Shown here: positions 25,963-34,776 of the stretch, one piece after another
Layout of the letters: each line of letters begins with the position of its first letter
Numbering within the stretch: the first letter of the stretch is position 1
Assembly (NCBI RefSeq): GCF_042653545.1
Contig: NZ_JBHSIS010000010.1
Location: 248,001 to 312,000 of the forward strand
DNA: 64,000 nt
Direction of reading: 5' to 3'
Source: Actinophytocola glycyrrhizae
Lineage (GTDB): Bacteria > Actinomycetota > Actinomycetes > Mycobacteriales > Pseudonocardiaceae
Notes under the pieces: generated by a model
What the model was told of the DNA's origin: nothing
Database searches by the model: none
Seen by the model: the letters and a program-made list of their open reading frames with translations, nothing else
Made by a program: the position numbers and the translations under genes

Positions 25963-26883
25963 ATGACCTTGCGTCGTACCCGCATGCTCGCGTCCGGATG
26001 CAGCCTCGTGGGCGTCGCCGCGCTGGCAGCGGTCCTCACCGCGCCGCCGGCAGTCGCCGAAAGGGGACCGTCGGGCTCCGCCTACGCGCTGTCCGTCGCG
26101 ACCACCCTGCTCAACCAGCCGCTGGTGAAGATCGACCCCCGCCCGACCGCGGTCTACCCGCGCGGCGGCAGCGACTCGCTGGTCGAGGTCGGCCCCGACG
26201 CGGCGGGCCTGGTGACCGCGAACGCGCTCAACGCCTCGTCCGTCCTCAGGGGGCGCACACTCATCAGCGAGGCCGGCATCGCCGACGTGACGGTGAAGAA
26301 CATCCTGAGCGCGTCGCTGATCAGCGCGGACTGTGAAGCCGGTCCGTCCGGCGTCACCGGCACGTCGGCCGTCGCCGGGCTCACCGTGCTGGGCCAGCGG
26401 ATCGACGTCACGCTGTCTGGCGAGATCGACGTGCTCGGCGTCGCGAAGGTCCGCGTCAACGAGCAGATCCGCACCGGCAGCACGCTGACCGTGAACGCCG
26501 TGCACGTGATCATCGGCGGCCCGGTCGGCAACATCACGAGCGCCGACATCGTGCTGGCGCAGGCGAAGTGCGCCTGGACGGGCGGCACGGCGCCGACCAC
26601 GACACCATCCACCACGACCACCACGACCTCGGTGGGCGGCACCACCAGCCCGAGCGAACCACCGGTCACCGGCCCGAGCGAACCGACCTCGGGCACGACG
26701 ACCGACCGCGCCGACGCCACCACTACCAGGCAGGGTGTCTCGAACGCGTCGAACGACGAGGACCTGGCCGACACCGGTGCGAGCGGCATCCTGCCGATCT
26801 CGCTGACGGGTCTGGCCCTGCTGGCCGGCGGCGGCGCCACGATGTTCGTCGCGAAGCGCAGGCGCGCCGCGAACCAGGACTGA
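25963..26883 (+). CDS. Secreted surface protein, choice-of-anchor P type, with LADTG sorting signal
   Basis: The protein has 306 residues. A signal peptide (hydrophobic VGVAALAAVL, cleaved near AVAE) precedes a beta-rich domain of about 180 residues, a Thr/Ser/Pro/Glu spacer, then LADTG, a hydrophobic stretch and a KRRRA tail. That is a complete sortase signal; LAxTG is the form used by class E sortases in GC-rich actinomycetes. Paired Cys residues may form a disulfide. ATG 25963 is used, but TTG 25969, with GGAG 6 nt upstream, is equally plausible. No sortase gene is in the window. Confidence 0.8.
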   Translation: MTLRRTRMLASGCSLVGVAALAAVLTAPPAVAERGPSGSAYALSVATTLLNQPLVKIDPRPTAVYPRGGSDSLVEVGPDAAGLVTANALNASSVLRGRTLISEAGIADVTVKNILSASLISADCEAGPSGVTGTSAVAGLTVLGQRIDVTLSGEIDVLGVAKVRVNEQIRTGSTLTVNAVHVIIGGPVGNITSADIVLAQAKCAWTGGTAPTTTPSTTTTTTSVGGTTSPSEPPVTGPSEPTSGTTTDRADATTTRQGVSNASNDEDLADTGASGILPISLTGLALLAGGGATMFVAKRRRAANQD

Positions 26884-26901
26884 CCGCGCGATCCCGATGA
26901 C

Positions 26902-26946
26902 TGCCGCGGCGGTGGGCCCGGTCCCCACGAACCCGCCGCCGCGGCA
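26902..26946. terminator. Bidirectional terminator between surface protein and cobQ
   Basis: An 11-bp stem (26902-26912 with 26936-26946) encloses a GC-rich, partly paired loop between the two convergent stop codons. Confidence 0.5.
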
Positions 26947-26959
26947 TCGTCGTCGAGGC

Positions 26960-28459
26960 TCAGGTCGTTGTCACGACAAGATGTGGAAGGTCGCGTTCCG
27001 GGCCGCGCTCGATGAGCCGCACCAGCTCACCGGTGTCGAGGTGCGCGGCGACGAGGTCACCGAGCACGTCGAGTTGCGCGGCACGGGCGGCGGCGACCGA
27101 CGTGTCCGGTGCGGGAACGAACCCGGCGCGCCCCGCGCGGGCAGCCGCCCAGCGCAGCACGTGCCTGCGGAAGGCGTCGTTGTCGAGGAGCCCGTGCCAG
27201 TGCGTGCCCATCACCCGGTCGGTGACCGCCCCTTCGAACGACCCGTCCGGCCGCTCGACGAGGCCGGGCGCGGCCTGCCGGACGACCCGGCCGTGGTGGA
27301 TCTCGTAGCCGCTGACCGGGTGGCCGAACGCGGTCCCCACCGGACGGGCGAGGGTCTTCTCCTGCTCGAACTCGACGTCGAGGTCGAGCAGCCCGAGCCC
27401 GGCGGCCGCACCCGCGCCGGACTCGACATGGTCCACGATCCGGGTGCCCAGCATCTGGAACCCGCCGCAGATGCCGACGACGGGCACGTCCGAGCGGACG
27501 AGCGCGTCGGCGAACCCCCGCTCCCGCAACCACCTCAGATCGTCCACAGTGGATTTTGAGCCGGGGACGACGACCAGGTCCGCGTCCGTCAGCCGGGACG
27601 GCTCGGTGACGAACCGGACCGCGACACCGGGTTCGCAGGCGAGTGCTTCGACGTCGGTGGCGTTGGAGATGCGCGGCAGGCGGACGACCGCGACCCGCAG
27701 CCACTGGTCGCCGTGCGGGGGCGGCGGCCGGCCGATGACGCCGTCGGCCGCGTAGGACAGGGAGTCCTCCGTGTCGAGCCACAGTTCCTCGCGCCACGGC
27801 AGGACCCCGAGCACCGGGCGCCCGGTCGCGCCGGTGAGCCAGTCGAGCCCCGGCTGCAGCAGGCCGCGGTCGCCGCGGAACTTGTTGACCACGAACGCCT
27901 GGATCATGGCCTGGTCGGCGGGACCGAGGACGGCGAGCGTGCCGAAGAGGTGCGCGAGGACACCACCCCGGTCGATGTCACCGACGACGAGCACCGGCAG
28001 GTCGGCGGCACGGGCGAGCCCCATGTTGGCGACGTCGCCGTCCCGGAGGTTGACCTCGGCCGGCGAGCCCGCGCCTTCGCACACCACGACGTCGAAGTCC
28101 CGCCGCAGTCCGTCCAAAGTGGACAACACGGTGGCGCCGAAGTCGCGCTGCCGGTAGTCGCGGAGCGTGCCGACGGGCTTGCCGAGGAGCACGACCTGCG
28201 AACTGCGGTCCGACCCGGGTTTGAGCAGCACCGGGTTGAACCGGACACTGGGTTCGAGCCCGGCCGCGCGCGCCTGCGTGGCCTGCGCCCGCCCGATCTC
28301 ACCGCCCTCGACCGTGACCGCCGAGTTGTTGGACATGTTCTGGGCCTTGAACGGCGCGACACGCACCCCCTGCCGCGCCAGCCACCGGCAGATCCCGGCG
28401 ACCAGCACGCTCTTGCCCGCGTCCGACGACGTCCCGGCGACCAGCAACGCTCCCCGCAT
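26960..28459 (-). CDS. cobQ: Cobyric acid synthase (glutamine-dependent amidase)
   Basis: The protein has 499 residues. It amidates four carboxylates of adenosyl-cobyrinic acid a,c-diamide. The N-terminal dethiobiotin-synthetase-like domain opens with GTSSDAGKSV (9-18), and the type I glutamine amidotransferase domain carries VVGICGGFQML (nucleophile Cys331) and a later THWHG with the catalytic His. ATG 28459 has GAGAGGACGGGG upstream; GTG 28477 is an alternative. It contains a perfect copy of the recurring word GTCCAAAGTGGAC (28113-28125) and a variant (27542-27554). No other cobalamin gene besides cysG is in view. Confidence 0.95.
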   Translation of the reverse strand: MRGALLVAGTSSDAGKSVLVAGICRWLARQGVRVAPFKAQNMSNNSAVTVEGGEIGRAQATQARAAGLEPSVRFNPVLLKPGSDRSSQVVLLGKPVGTLRDYRQRDFGATVLSTLDGLRRDFDVVVCEGAGSPAEVNLRDGDVANMGLARAADLPVLVVGDIDRGGVLAHLFGTLAVLGPADQAMIQAFVVNKFRGDRGLLQPGLDWLTGATGRPVLGVLPWREELWLDTEDSLSYAADGVIGRPPPPHGDQWLRVAVVRLPRISNATDVEALACEPGVAVRFVTEPSRLTDADLVVVPGSKSTVDDLRWLRERGFADALVRSDVPVVGICGGFQMLGTRIVDHVESGAGAAAGLGLLDLDVEFEQEKTLARPVGTAFGHPVSGYEIHHGRVVRQAAPGLVERPDGSFEGAVTDRVMGTHWHGLLDNDAFRRHVLRWAAARAGRAGFVPAPDTSVAAARAAQLDVLGDLVAAHLDTGELVRLIERGPERDLPHLVVTTT

Positions 28460-28494
28460 CCCCGTCCTCTCGTCCACCTGCCATCATCGCGGTC

Positions 28495-29193
28495 ATGCCC
28501 GCCTCCCCGGTCACCGCCGTACTGGTGCACAGCCCGTTCCTCGGCCCGGCGAGCCTACGTCCGCTGGCCGACGCACTCGCGTCGCTGGGGCACCCGGCGG
28601 TGCTGCTGGACCTGCGCCCGTCGGTGGTGACCCCGCCCGTGCACCAGGTGCTGCTCGGCGCGTTCGCCGACGCCATGAGCGAGGAGCTGCTCGACGGATC
28701 CGTTGTGCTGATCGGCCACAGCGGCGCCGGGCCCTTGCTGCCCGGGTTCGCCGACGCGCTGGAGGAGGGGGTGGCGGGGCTGGTGTTCGTGGACGCCGGG
28801 CTGCCGACACCGGGCCGCGCGTGGCGGGACACGGTGCCTGCGTCGCTGTACTCGGAGCTGCGGGCGATGTCGCGGGAGGGGCAGCTACCGCGCTGGCAGC
28901 GATGGTTCTCGCCGGACCCGTTGTCGGTGGTGGCGGACCCCGCGTTGCGCGCGGAGATCGCGGACGAGGCACCTGAGGTGCCGGTCGCGTTCCTGAAGGA
29001 GGAGCGTCCGGAGGTGGAATGGACCGGGCCTGCGGGATACGTGCAACTGTCGCCGCCCTACGACGCGGACGCGGCCGCCGCGCAGGCGCAGGGGTGGCCG
29101 ATCCGCCGCCTTGCCACGCACCACCTCGCCCCGGCGACCGATCCCGCTCCCGTGGCGCGAGCCATCCTCGAAGTGCTGGCGCAACTGCTCTAG
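28495..29193 (+). CDS. Alpha/beta-hydrolase family protein
   Basis: The protein has 232 residues. VLVHSPFLGP holds the oxyanion region, GHSGAG the nucleophile elbow (Ser), and a late LATHHLAP the likely catalytic His. The substrate is unknown. The start is preceded by CATCAT with a 7-nt gap. The stop TAG 29191-29193 is formed by the boundary of the inserted repeat element described next. Confidence 0.8.
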   Translation: MPASPVTAVLVHSPFLGPASLRPLADALASLGHPAVLLDLRPSVVTPPVHQVLLGAFADAMSEELLDGSVVLIGHSGAGPLLPGFADALEEGVAGLVFVDAGLPTPGRAWRDTVPASLYSELRAMSREGQLPRWQRWFSPDPLSVVADPALRAEIADEAPEVPVAFLKEERPEVEWTGPAGYVQLSPPYDADAAAAQAQGWPIRRLATHHLAPATDPAPVARAILEVLAQLL

Positions 29194-29548
29194 ATGAATT
29201 GATTCCGTGAAGTCGGTGTGAGTGGGCGGTCGGTCGTCGTGTGCTGGTCGCGTCGTTTCGGTTTTCGGTTGGGTGGGTTGCCTGCGGACGGCGTGGCTAT
29301 GCCCTGAAAGGCGCGTTCAGGGCGCTGGGCGCCCTGAACGGCCCATTCACGGCATCGGCCCTGACGACGGGTCCGTACGCCAAGCCACTTCACATGATCT
29401 TCACGGAATGCTCGTTCAGGGCACGGCAACCGGCACCGGAAGCGAGCGCGGGCGCACAGCGCCCGGCGGGCACCCGCAGAGCGGGCCGGTGCTGCGAAAG
29501 GCGCTACGTCCCCACCCACCAACACCGACTTCACGGAGCAATCGTCTA
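29191..29548. mobile_element. TA-bounded inverted-repeat element A (MITE-like, 358 bp)
   Basis: The left end TAGATGAATTGATTCCGTG and the right end (complement) TAGACGATTGCTCCGTG are imperfect terminal inverted repeats of about 27 bp, each bearing TA. It contains the 55-nt core (29300-29354) and the 28-nt block (29376-29403) that are identical in elements B and C. The core folds into an 11-bp stem centred on 29314-29340. Removal at the TA duplication restores CTCTAGCC. No coding frame is supported inside. Confidence 0.7.
29314..29340. terminator. Hairpin in the conserved repeat core
   Basis: An 11-bp perfect stem with a 5-nt loop CTGGG lies within the 55-nt identical core of element A; the same hairpin occurs in elements B and C. 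It could act as a bidirectional terminator. Confidence 0.45.
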
Positions 29549-29558
29549 GCCTCCCGCC

Positions 29559-30332
29559 ATGATCACCCTCGACGGGCTGTCCGTCGCGCTGCCCCCTGGC
29601 CGGATCGTGCGCGCGAAGGAGGGCGACGGGCGCCCCGCCTTCTGGCTCAGCGACGGGCCGCTGCCGCCCCGGATGTGGGCGACGTTGCGGGCCGACCACC
29701 CGCGCTCGGGCCTGTGGCCGCTGCTGCTGACCGCGCTCGACCCCCACGACGAGTTCCGGCCGTGGGGCGACGGCGACGTCGACCCCGATGCCATGACGTC
29801 CCCTGCCTCGCACGACGTCGATGCGGTGCTGGCGCACTGGTGGGCGGGGCAGCAGCCGGTCGACGGATCGGAGTCGGACGTGATCGCTCCGTACGGCACG
29901 TCGTGGCCGGGCCGCTCCCCCCGGCTGGAGCCGTCGACCGACCCGGACGCGACGGCCGCCGAGCTGGTCGAAGTGCTGGCGTCGTTCGACGACGACACCA
30001 GGTTCGGACTCGTTCCCGCGGAGCGCGGCGCGGACGCGATCACGTCGGCGGGCTGGCTGGGCCCGGTCAACCACACCGGCGACACGGCGAAGCTGTCCGC
30101 GGTCCTGCGTGACTGGGAGGACCGGTTCGGGGCAAGGCTGATCGGAGCCGGCTTCGCGACGTTGCAGGTCAGTGTGGCTGCGCCGCCTGGTTCACGTGAG
30201 GAGGCGCTGTCGGTGGCGGCGGAGCATTTCGCGTTCTGCCCGGACAACGTGTGGCAGGGGCCGGAGGGGACGCTGGCCGGGTACGCGGAGCGGCTGGTCG
30301 GCGAGGACACCTGGTACTTCTGGTGGGATTAG
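29559..30332 (+). CDS. DUF4253-domain protein
   Basis: The protein has 257 residues and no signal peptide. The C-terminal half has the DUF4253 pattern, with WEDRFGARL and a final GEDTWYFWWD. The function of this family is unknown; members are often near immunity or SUKH-like genes, but none is visible here. The start is preceded by TAGCCT (29547-29552) and a 6-nt gap, so its likely -10 box begins inside the TA boundary of element A. Confidence 0.75.
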   Translation: MITLDGLSVALPPGRIVRAKEGDGRPAFWLSDGPLPPRMWATLRADHPRSGLWPLLLTALDPHDEFRPWGDGDVDPDAMTSPASHDVDAVLAHWWAGQQPVDGSESDVIAPYGTSWPGRSPRLEPSTDPDATAAELVEVLASFDDDTRFGLVPAERGADAITSAGWLGPVNHTGDTAKLSAVLRDWEDRFGARLIGAGFATLQVSVAAPPGSREEALSVAAEHFAFCPDNVWQGPEGTLAGYAERLVGEDTWYFWWD

Positions 30333-30381
30333 GGCCGCTTACCAGCTCTGGCTGAAACGCCAGCTCGGGCTCCTGCGTCCA

Positions 30382-30404
30382 GCGGGTGCGGTGACCGCAC
30401 CCGC
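30382..30404. terminator. Bidirectional terminator between DUF4253 gene and map
   Basis: A perfect 10-bp GC-rich stem (30382-30391 with 30395-30404) with a TGA loop lies between the two convergent stop codons. Confidence 0.7.
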
Positions 30405-30418
30405 ACGGTGCCCGGCGC

Positions 30419-31276
30419 TCACGGCAGCGTCAGGATTTCCGCGCCGTTGTCCGTGACCACCAGTGTGTGTTCGAACTGGGCGGTCCAGCTCTTGTCCTTG
30501 GTGGTGACGGTCCAGCCGTCGTCCCAGATGTCGTAGTCGATGCCGCCCAGGGTGATCATCGGTTCGATGGTGAAGGTCATGCCCTTCTCGATGACCGTGT
30601 CGACCTTGGGCTCGTCGTAGTGCAGGATCACCAGGCCGCTGTGGAAGGACCGGGCGATGCCGTGGCCGGTGAAGTCCCGCACCACGCCGTAGTCGAAGCG
30701 TTTGGCGTACGCCTCGATCACGCGGCCGATGACGTTCAGCGCGCGGCCCGGCTTGACCGCCCTGATCGCGCGCATGGTCGCCTCGTGGGTGCGTTCCACC
30801 AGCAGGCGCACGTCCTGCTCGACCTCACCGGCCAGGAACGTCGCGTTGGTGTCGCCGTGCACGCCGCCGAGGTAGGCCGTCACGTCGATGTTGACGATGT
30901 CGCCGTCCTCGATGCGGGTGGTGTCCGGGATGCCGTGGCAGATCACCTCGTTGAGGGACGTGCAGCACGACTTCGGGAAGCGGCGATAGCCCAGGGTCGA
31001 CGGGTACGCGTGGTGGTCGAGCAGGAACTCGTGCACCACCGCGTCGATGTCGTCGGTCGTCGCGCCCGGCTTGACGGCCTTGCCGCCCTCCTGCAGTGCC
31101 TGTGCCGCGATCCGGCCCGCCACCCGCATGGCCTCGATCGTCTCGTCGGTCTGCACCCACGGGTCGGTGTTCTTCGCGGGCGCGGGCTTGTCGACGTACT
31201 CCGGCCGCGGGATGGACGACGGAACAGGACGACGCGGTGACTGGACACCGGACTTCAGCGGCGTGCGAACGGGCAT
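30419..31276 (-). CDS. map: Type I methionine aminopeptidase
   Basis: The protein has 285 residues. It removes the initiator Met from nascent proteins. Metal ligands are visible in NIDVTAYLGGVHGDTN (two Asp), GHGIARSFH (His), TIEPMI (Glu) and QFEHT (Glu). The 40-residue Pro-rich N-terminal extension is like that of the longer mycobacterial MapB. ATG 31276 is preceded by TAGGCT and a 7-nt gap, so it is probably leaderless; that -10 touches the end of element E2. Confidence 0.95.
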   Translation of the reverse strand: MPVRTPLKSGVQSPRRPVPSSIPRPEYVDKPAPAKNTDPWVQTDETIEAMRVAGRIAAQALQEGGKAVKPGATTDDIDAVVHEFLLDHHAYPSTLGYRRFPKSCCTSLNEVICHGIPDTTRIEDGDIVNIDVTAYLGGVHGDTNATFLAGEVEQDVRLLVERTHEATMRAIRAVKPGRALNVIGRVIEAYAKRFDYGVVRDFTGHGIARSFHSGLVILHYDEPKVDTVIEKGMTFTIEPMITLGGIDYDIWDDGWTVTTKDKSWTAQFEHTLVVTDNGAEILTLP

Positions 31277-31287
31277 GCGTCCCAGCC

Positions 31288-31453
31288 TAAGTGGTCAGAA
31301 TCGGAAGTCCTTCGTGGGTATCGGCGGATCCAGGTTTTCGCTGGGCGTGCGGCCGGAAGGTCCTCGTACTGGTTGTACTCGGGCCTTTCGGCCGTGCGTC
31401 CAGCGGGAAGCTGGGCCGTCGAGACCCCGAAGGACTTCCGATTCTGACCACTA
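31288..31453. mobile_element. TA-bounded inverted-repeat element E2 (MITE-like)
   Basis: It carries perfect 25-bp terminal inverted repeats (31290-31314 and 31428-31452), starting AGTGGTCAGAATCGG. An imperfect inner repeat lets nearly the whole element fold into one long hairpin. It shares TCGGCGGATCCAGGTTT (31321-31337) and GCTGGGCCGTCGA (31410-31422) with element E1. It lies between pbp and map. TA at both borders marks the target duplication. No coding capacity is seen. Confidence 0.7.
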
Positions 31454-33235
31454 AGACAGGCCCGACAGGAACCTGGCCGCGGCTGCCACCGCCTTGCTCG
31501 ACACCTCCGCGCCCGTGAGCAGCACCGCGAACGCCAGGTCGCCGCGGTAGCCGACGAACCAGCCGTGCGCGTGCGTCCCGTCGCCGAACTGGGCCGTGCC
31601 GGTCTTGCCGCGCAGGTCGGGGAACGCCGCCAGCGCGGGCGTGATCGCCACCATCTCCCGCATCATCGCCCGCACGCCGGCCAGGACCTGCGGGGACACC
31701 GGCTCCACTGTCGAGTCGGCCTCGGTCGTGGCGTCATCCAGCAGTTTCGGCGTCGGCATCGTGCCCGTCGCGACCGTCGACACCAGCAGCGCCATGCCGA
31801 ACGGGCTCGCCACCACCTTTCCCTGCCCGAAGCCGTCCTCGGCCCGCTCCACCACGTTCGAGGCCGGGGGCACCGAGCCGGTCACCGTGGTCGCGCCGGG
31901 CATGACGAAGTCGACGCCGAGGCCGAACCGCTTCGCGGTCTCCGTCAGCTCCGACGGGCCCATCTGCGTCGCGAGCTGCGCGAACGTCGTGTTGCACGAG
32001 AACGCGAACGCGCTCGACAGCGGGATGGTGCCCTTGTCGAACTTGCCGGAGTTCGGGATCTCGCGGCCCTCGACGGTGATCGTCGGCGGGCAGCCGACCG
32101 GGGTCGCTCCGGTGACCTTGCCGCCGGCCAGCGCCGCGGCCGCGGTGACGATCTTGAACGTGGAGCCCGGCGGGTACCGGCCCATCAGCGCGACCGGCCC
32201 CTCCTTGTCGGCGACGGGGTTCTGCGCGACCGCGAGCAGCTCCCCCGTCGACGGCTGCATCGCCACGATCATCGACGGGGCCGGCTCCGCGTCCACCGCG
32301 GCCTGCGCCGCGTTCTGCACCCCGACGCTCAGCGTGGTCCTCGCCGCCTTCGCCGGCTCGGCCGCCTTCGCGTGCAGCTCCTCGACCTCCGCGCCCGCCG
32401 GGTCGGTCGTGATGACCCGCCAGCCCGCCTTGCCGGTCAGATCGGCCTCGACGACCTTGCGGATGCCGGGCAGCAGCGTCGGCGCGAACGCCTTGTCGTT
32501 CGCGAGCAGCCTCGGCGCGGACGTGAACCGGACGCCGGGCAGGTCGTAGATGGCGGGCTTCACCACGTCGTAGTCGGTCTGCCGCAGCGCGGCCACCTGG
32601 TAGGGCTGCCCAGCGGGGGTCTTGTTCACGCCGTCGAGGATCGACGCCTGCGTGATCGTGCGGTCGAACCGGCCCAGTGCCGTGGCGAGCGCACCGGCGA
32701 CCGCCCGCACGTTCCCGGCCTTCTCCTTCTCCAGCAGCACGGAGATCACCCGGCTGGGCGCGAGCACCAGGTTGCCGTCGCGGTCCAGCACCGGAGCCAG
32801 CTCCGGCTGCTGCCCCTGCACGGCGATCGCCTGCTGCCGCGCGAGCCTGGGGTGGATGACCGTGGGACTCCAGTGGACCTGCCACTGCTCGTCCGACTCA
32901 CGCAGCTCGATGTGGTTCTCGTAGGTCCACGTCCGGCCGGGGCCGAGGTCCCAGGTGACCGTGTAGGAGACGTTCGCGGTCGACGCACCCTCGGCCTGGT
33001 TGACCTCCTCGACCTTCGTCCTCACCGACTTCGGTTCGAGGGCCTCGCGGACCGCGGCCATCTGGCTCTTCGCGGTGTCCGGCGAGTCGGTCTCCCCGGC
33101 CGCCGCGGCGAGGTCGCCCTTGGCGAACGCGGCGAGGAACGCGTTCGCCGTGTCGCCCGGTTGCGGGCCGGACACGCTGCAGCCGACGAGTGGGGCGACG
33201 AGGACGAGAACAGTCGCTAGCCGGGTGACACGCAC
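31451..33235 (-). CDS. Penicillin-binding transpeptidase lipoprotein (PbpLipo-like)
   Basis: The protein has 594 residues. A signal peptide with lipobox LVGC (Cys19) is followed by an NTF2-like MecA_N domain, a PBP dimer domain and the transpeptidase: STFK (Ser358, Lys361), SCN (413-415) and KTGTA (544-548). It crosslinks peptidoglycan outside the membrane. The domain order matches class B, MecA-like PBPs. GTG 33235 follows CATACT by 7 nt, so it is probably leaderless. The stop TAG is created at the border of element E2. Confidence 0.92.
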   Translation of the reverse strand: MRVTRLATVLVLVAPLVGCSVSGPQPGDTANAFLAAFAKGDLAAAAGETDSPDTAKSQMAAVREALEPKSVRTKVEEVNQAEGASTANVSYTVTWDLGPGRTWTYENHIELRESDEQWQVHWSPTVIHPRLARQQAIAVQGQQPELAPVLDRDGNLVLAPSRVISVLLEKEKAGNVRAVAGALATALGRFDRTITQASILDGVNKTPAGQPYQVAALRQTDYDVVKPAIYDLPGVRFTSAPRLLANDKAFAPTLLPGIRKVVEADLTGKAGWRVITTDPAGAEVEELHAKAAEPAKAARTTLSVGVQNAAQAAVDAEPAPSMIVAMQPSTGELLAVAQNPVADKEGPVALMGRYPPGSTFKIVTAAAALAGGKVTGATPVGCPPTITVEGREIPNSGKFDKGTIPLSSAFAFSCNTTFAQLATQMGPSELTETAKRFGLGVDFVMPGATTVTGSVPPASNVVERAEDGFGQGKVVASPFGMALLVSTVATGTMPTPKLLDDATTEADSTVEPVSPQVLAGVRAMMREMVAITPALAAFPDLRGKTGTAQFGDGTHAHGWFVGYRGDLAFAVLLTGAEVSSKAVAAAARFLSGLS

Positions 33236-33256
33236 GCCGGCGAGTATGCCGGAAGA

Positions 33257-34117
33257 TCAGAACAGCACGGTGGCGTACTGGCCCACCCTGGTGAACCCGA
33301 TCCGCTTGTACGCCGACTGGGCGACCACGTTGTACGCGTTCACGTAGAGGCTCGCGGTGCGTCCCAGCCCGCGCACGAGCCGGTCCACGACGGCGGCCGT
33401 GCCGGTCGAGCCGAGGCCGTGCCCGCGCCGGTCCGGGTGCACCCACACGCCCTGGATCTGCCCGACCGCCGACGACAGCGCGCCGATCTCCGCCTTGAAC
33501 ACGACCTCGCCGCTCTCGAACCGGGCGAACGCGCGACCGGCGGCGATCAGCTCGGCGACCCTCGCGCGGTAACTGGCGCCGCCGTCCCCGGCACGGGGGT
33601 CGACGCCGACCTCCTCGATGAACATGGCGATCGCGGCGGGCAGGTAGCGGTCCAGCTCGTCCGGGCGGACCGGCCGCACCAGCGGGTCGGGCGGGACGTC
33701 GGACACCTTGCCGGTCGACATCAGCGGCTGGTCGTCCCGAACCTCACGGGCCGGTCCCCAGTCCAGCTCCAGCTCCGACCAGAGCCCCATGACCTGCTCG
33801 GCGGGCCCGACGACCGACGAGCACACGCGCCGCCGCCGCAACGCCCGGTCGGCGAACGCACGCAGCGCGGACCGGTTGCCCTGCAACGGGATCAGGTTCG
33901 AACCGGCGAAGCACAGCGAGTCGAGACGGCCGGCGCGCAGCCCGCGCGGCTCGCAGCCCCACAGCTCACCGCCCAGCCGCCACGGGTCCATACCGAGGTT
34001 CTCGATCCTGGACGCGACCATGCAGGACGCGACGGGATCCGCCGTGAGCATCGCGCGCACGGCCAACCGATCCCGCTCGTCCAGCAGCCGTGCTCCTGCA
34101 AGCCGCAACACAAGCAC
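33257..34117 (-). CDS. GNAT acetyltransferase with N-terminal DUF4081 domain
   Basis: The protein has 286 residues. The N-terminal half contains the DUF4081-type SRIENLGMDPWRLGG and a FAGSNLIPL strand; the C-terminal half is a GNAT domain with VWVHPDRRGHGLG (acetyl-CoA loop) and YVNAYN...YKRIGF. It stands directly before the pbp gene, as in mycobacteria, which links it to envelope biology by context only. GTG 34117 is used. Confidence 0.85.
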   Translation of the reverse strand: MLVLRLAGARLLDERDRLAVRAMLTADPVASCMVASRIENLGMDPWRLGGELWGCEPRGLRAGRLDSLCFAGSNLIPLQGNRSALRAFADRALRRRRVCSSVVGPAEQVMGLWSELELDWGPAREVRDDQPLMSTGKVSDVPPDPLVRPVRPDELDRYLPAAIAMFIEEVGVDPRAGDGGASYRARVAELIAAGRAFARFESGEVVFKAEIGALSSAVGQIQGVWVHPDRRGHGLGSTGTAAVVDRLVRGLGRTASLYVNAYNVVAQSAYKRIGFTRVGQYATVLF

Positions 34118-34191
34118 AAGCGTGCCAGATGAACGGTCGCCAAGACAGTCGAGGTGCGATGAGTTCCGCTCGGCGCGGCAGTCTGACCACC

Positions 34192-34758
34192 ATGGGCAAA
34201 CTCATCTTTGGCATGAACGTGTCGGTGGACGGCTACATCGCCGACGCGAAGGGCGACATCGGCTGGTCCGACCCGGACGACGAGCTGCACCAGTACTGGA
34301 ACGACGCGGCCCGCGAGATCGCGCTGTCGCTGTACGGACGACGGCTCTACGAGCTGATGTCGGCGTACTGGCCGACTGCCGACAAGGACCCGGACGCCTC
34401 CCGGGTCACCATCGACTACGCACGCGTCTGGCTCGCGACCCCCAGGGTGGTGTTCTCGAAGACGCTGGAGTCGGTCGGCTGGAACTCCCGGCTGGAACGC
34501 GGGGACGTCGTCGAGGTCGCGACCCGGCTCAAGGCCGAGACCGACGGGGTGCTGGAGGTGGCAGGCGCGACGCTGGCGGCTCCGCTCGTCCAGGCCGGGC
34601 TGGTGGACGAGTACCGGATCGTGTTGGGGCCCACCGCCGTCGGTGGCGGCACGCCGTACTTCCCGGCGCTGCCGTCGTGGCTCTCGCTGCGGCTGGTGGA
34701 GAACCGCGCCTTCCCGGGCGGCGAGGTGCTCCTGCGCTACGAGGCGAAGCGCGACTGA
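34192..34758 (+). CDS. Dihydrofolate-reductase-like (RibD C-terminal) protein
   Basis: The protein has 188 residues. The fold is shown by MSVDGYIADAKGDIGW at the N-terminus, LYGRRLYELM, and GATLAAPLVQAGLVDEYRI, with the late P/GGG turn. Such stand-alone RibD_C proteins are NADPH-dependent reductases of unknown substrate. ATG 34192 follows CAGTCT by 7 nt, suggesting leaderless expression. Confidence 0.85.
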   Translation: MGKLIFGMNVSVDGYIADAKGDIGWSDPDDELHQYWNDAAREIALSLYGRRLYELMSAYWPTADKDPDASRVTIDYARVWLATPRVVFSKTLESVGWNSRLERGDVVEVATRLKAETDGVLEVAGATLAAPLVQAGLVDEYRIVLGPTAVGGGTPYFPALPSWLSLRLVENRAFPGGEVLLRYEAKRD

Positions 34759-34776
34759 TCGGACATACTGCCGTCC

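Noticed and set aside
29191..29548. Short frames inside elements A, B and C as possible transposase or peptide genes
   Set aside because: They are not conserved in frame among the three copies; only non-coding blocks are identical.
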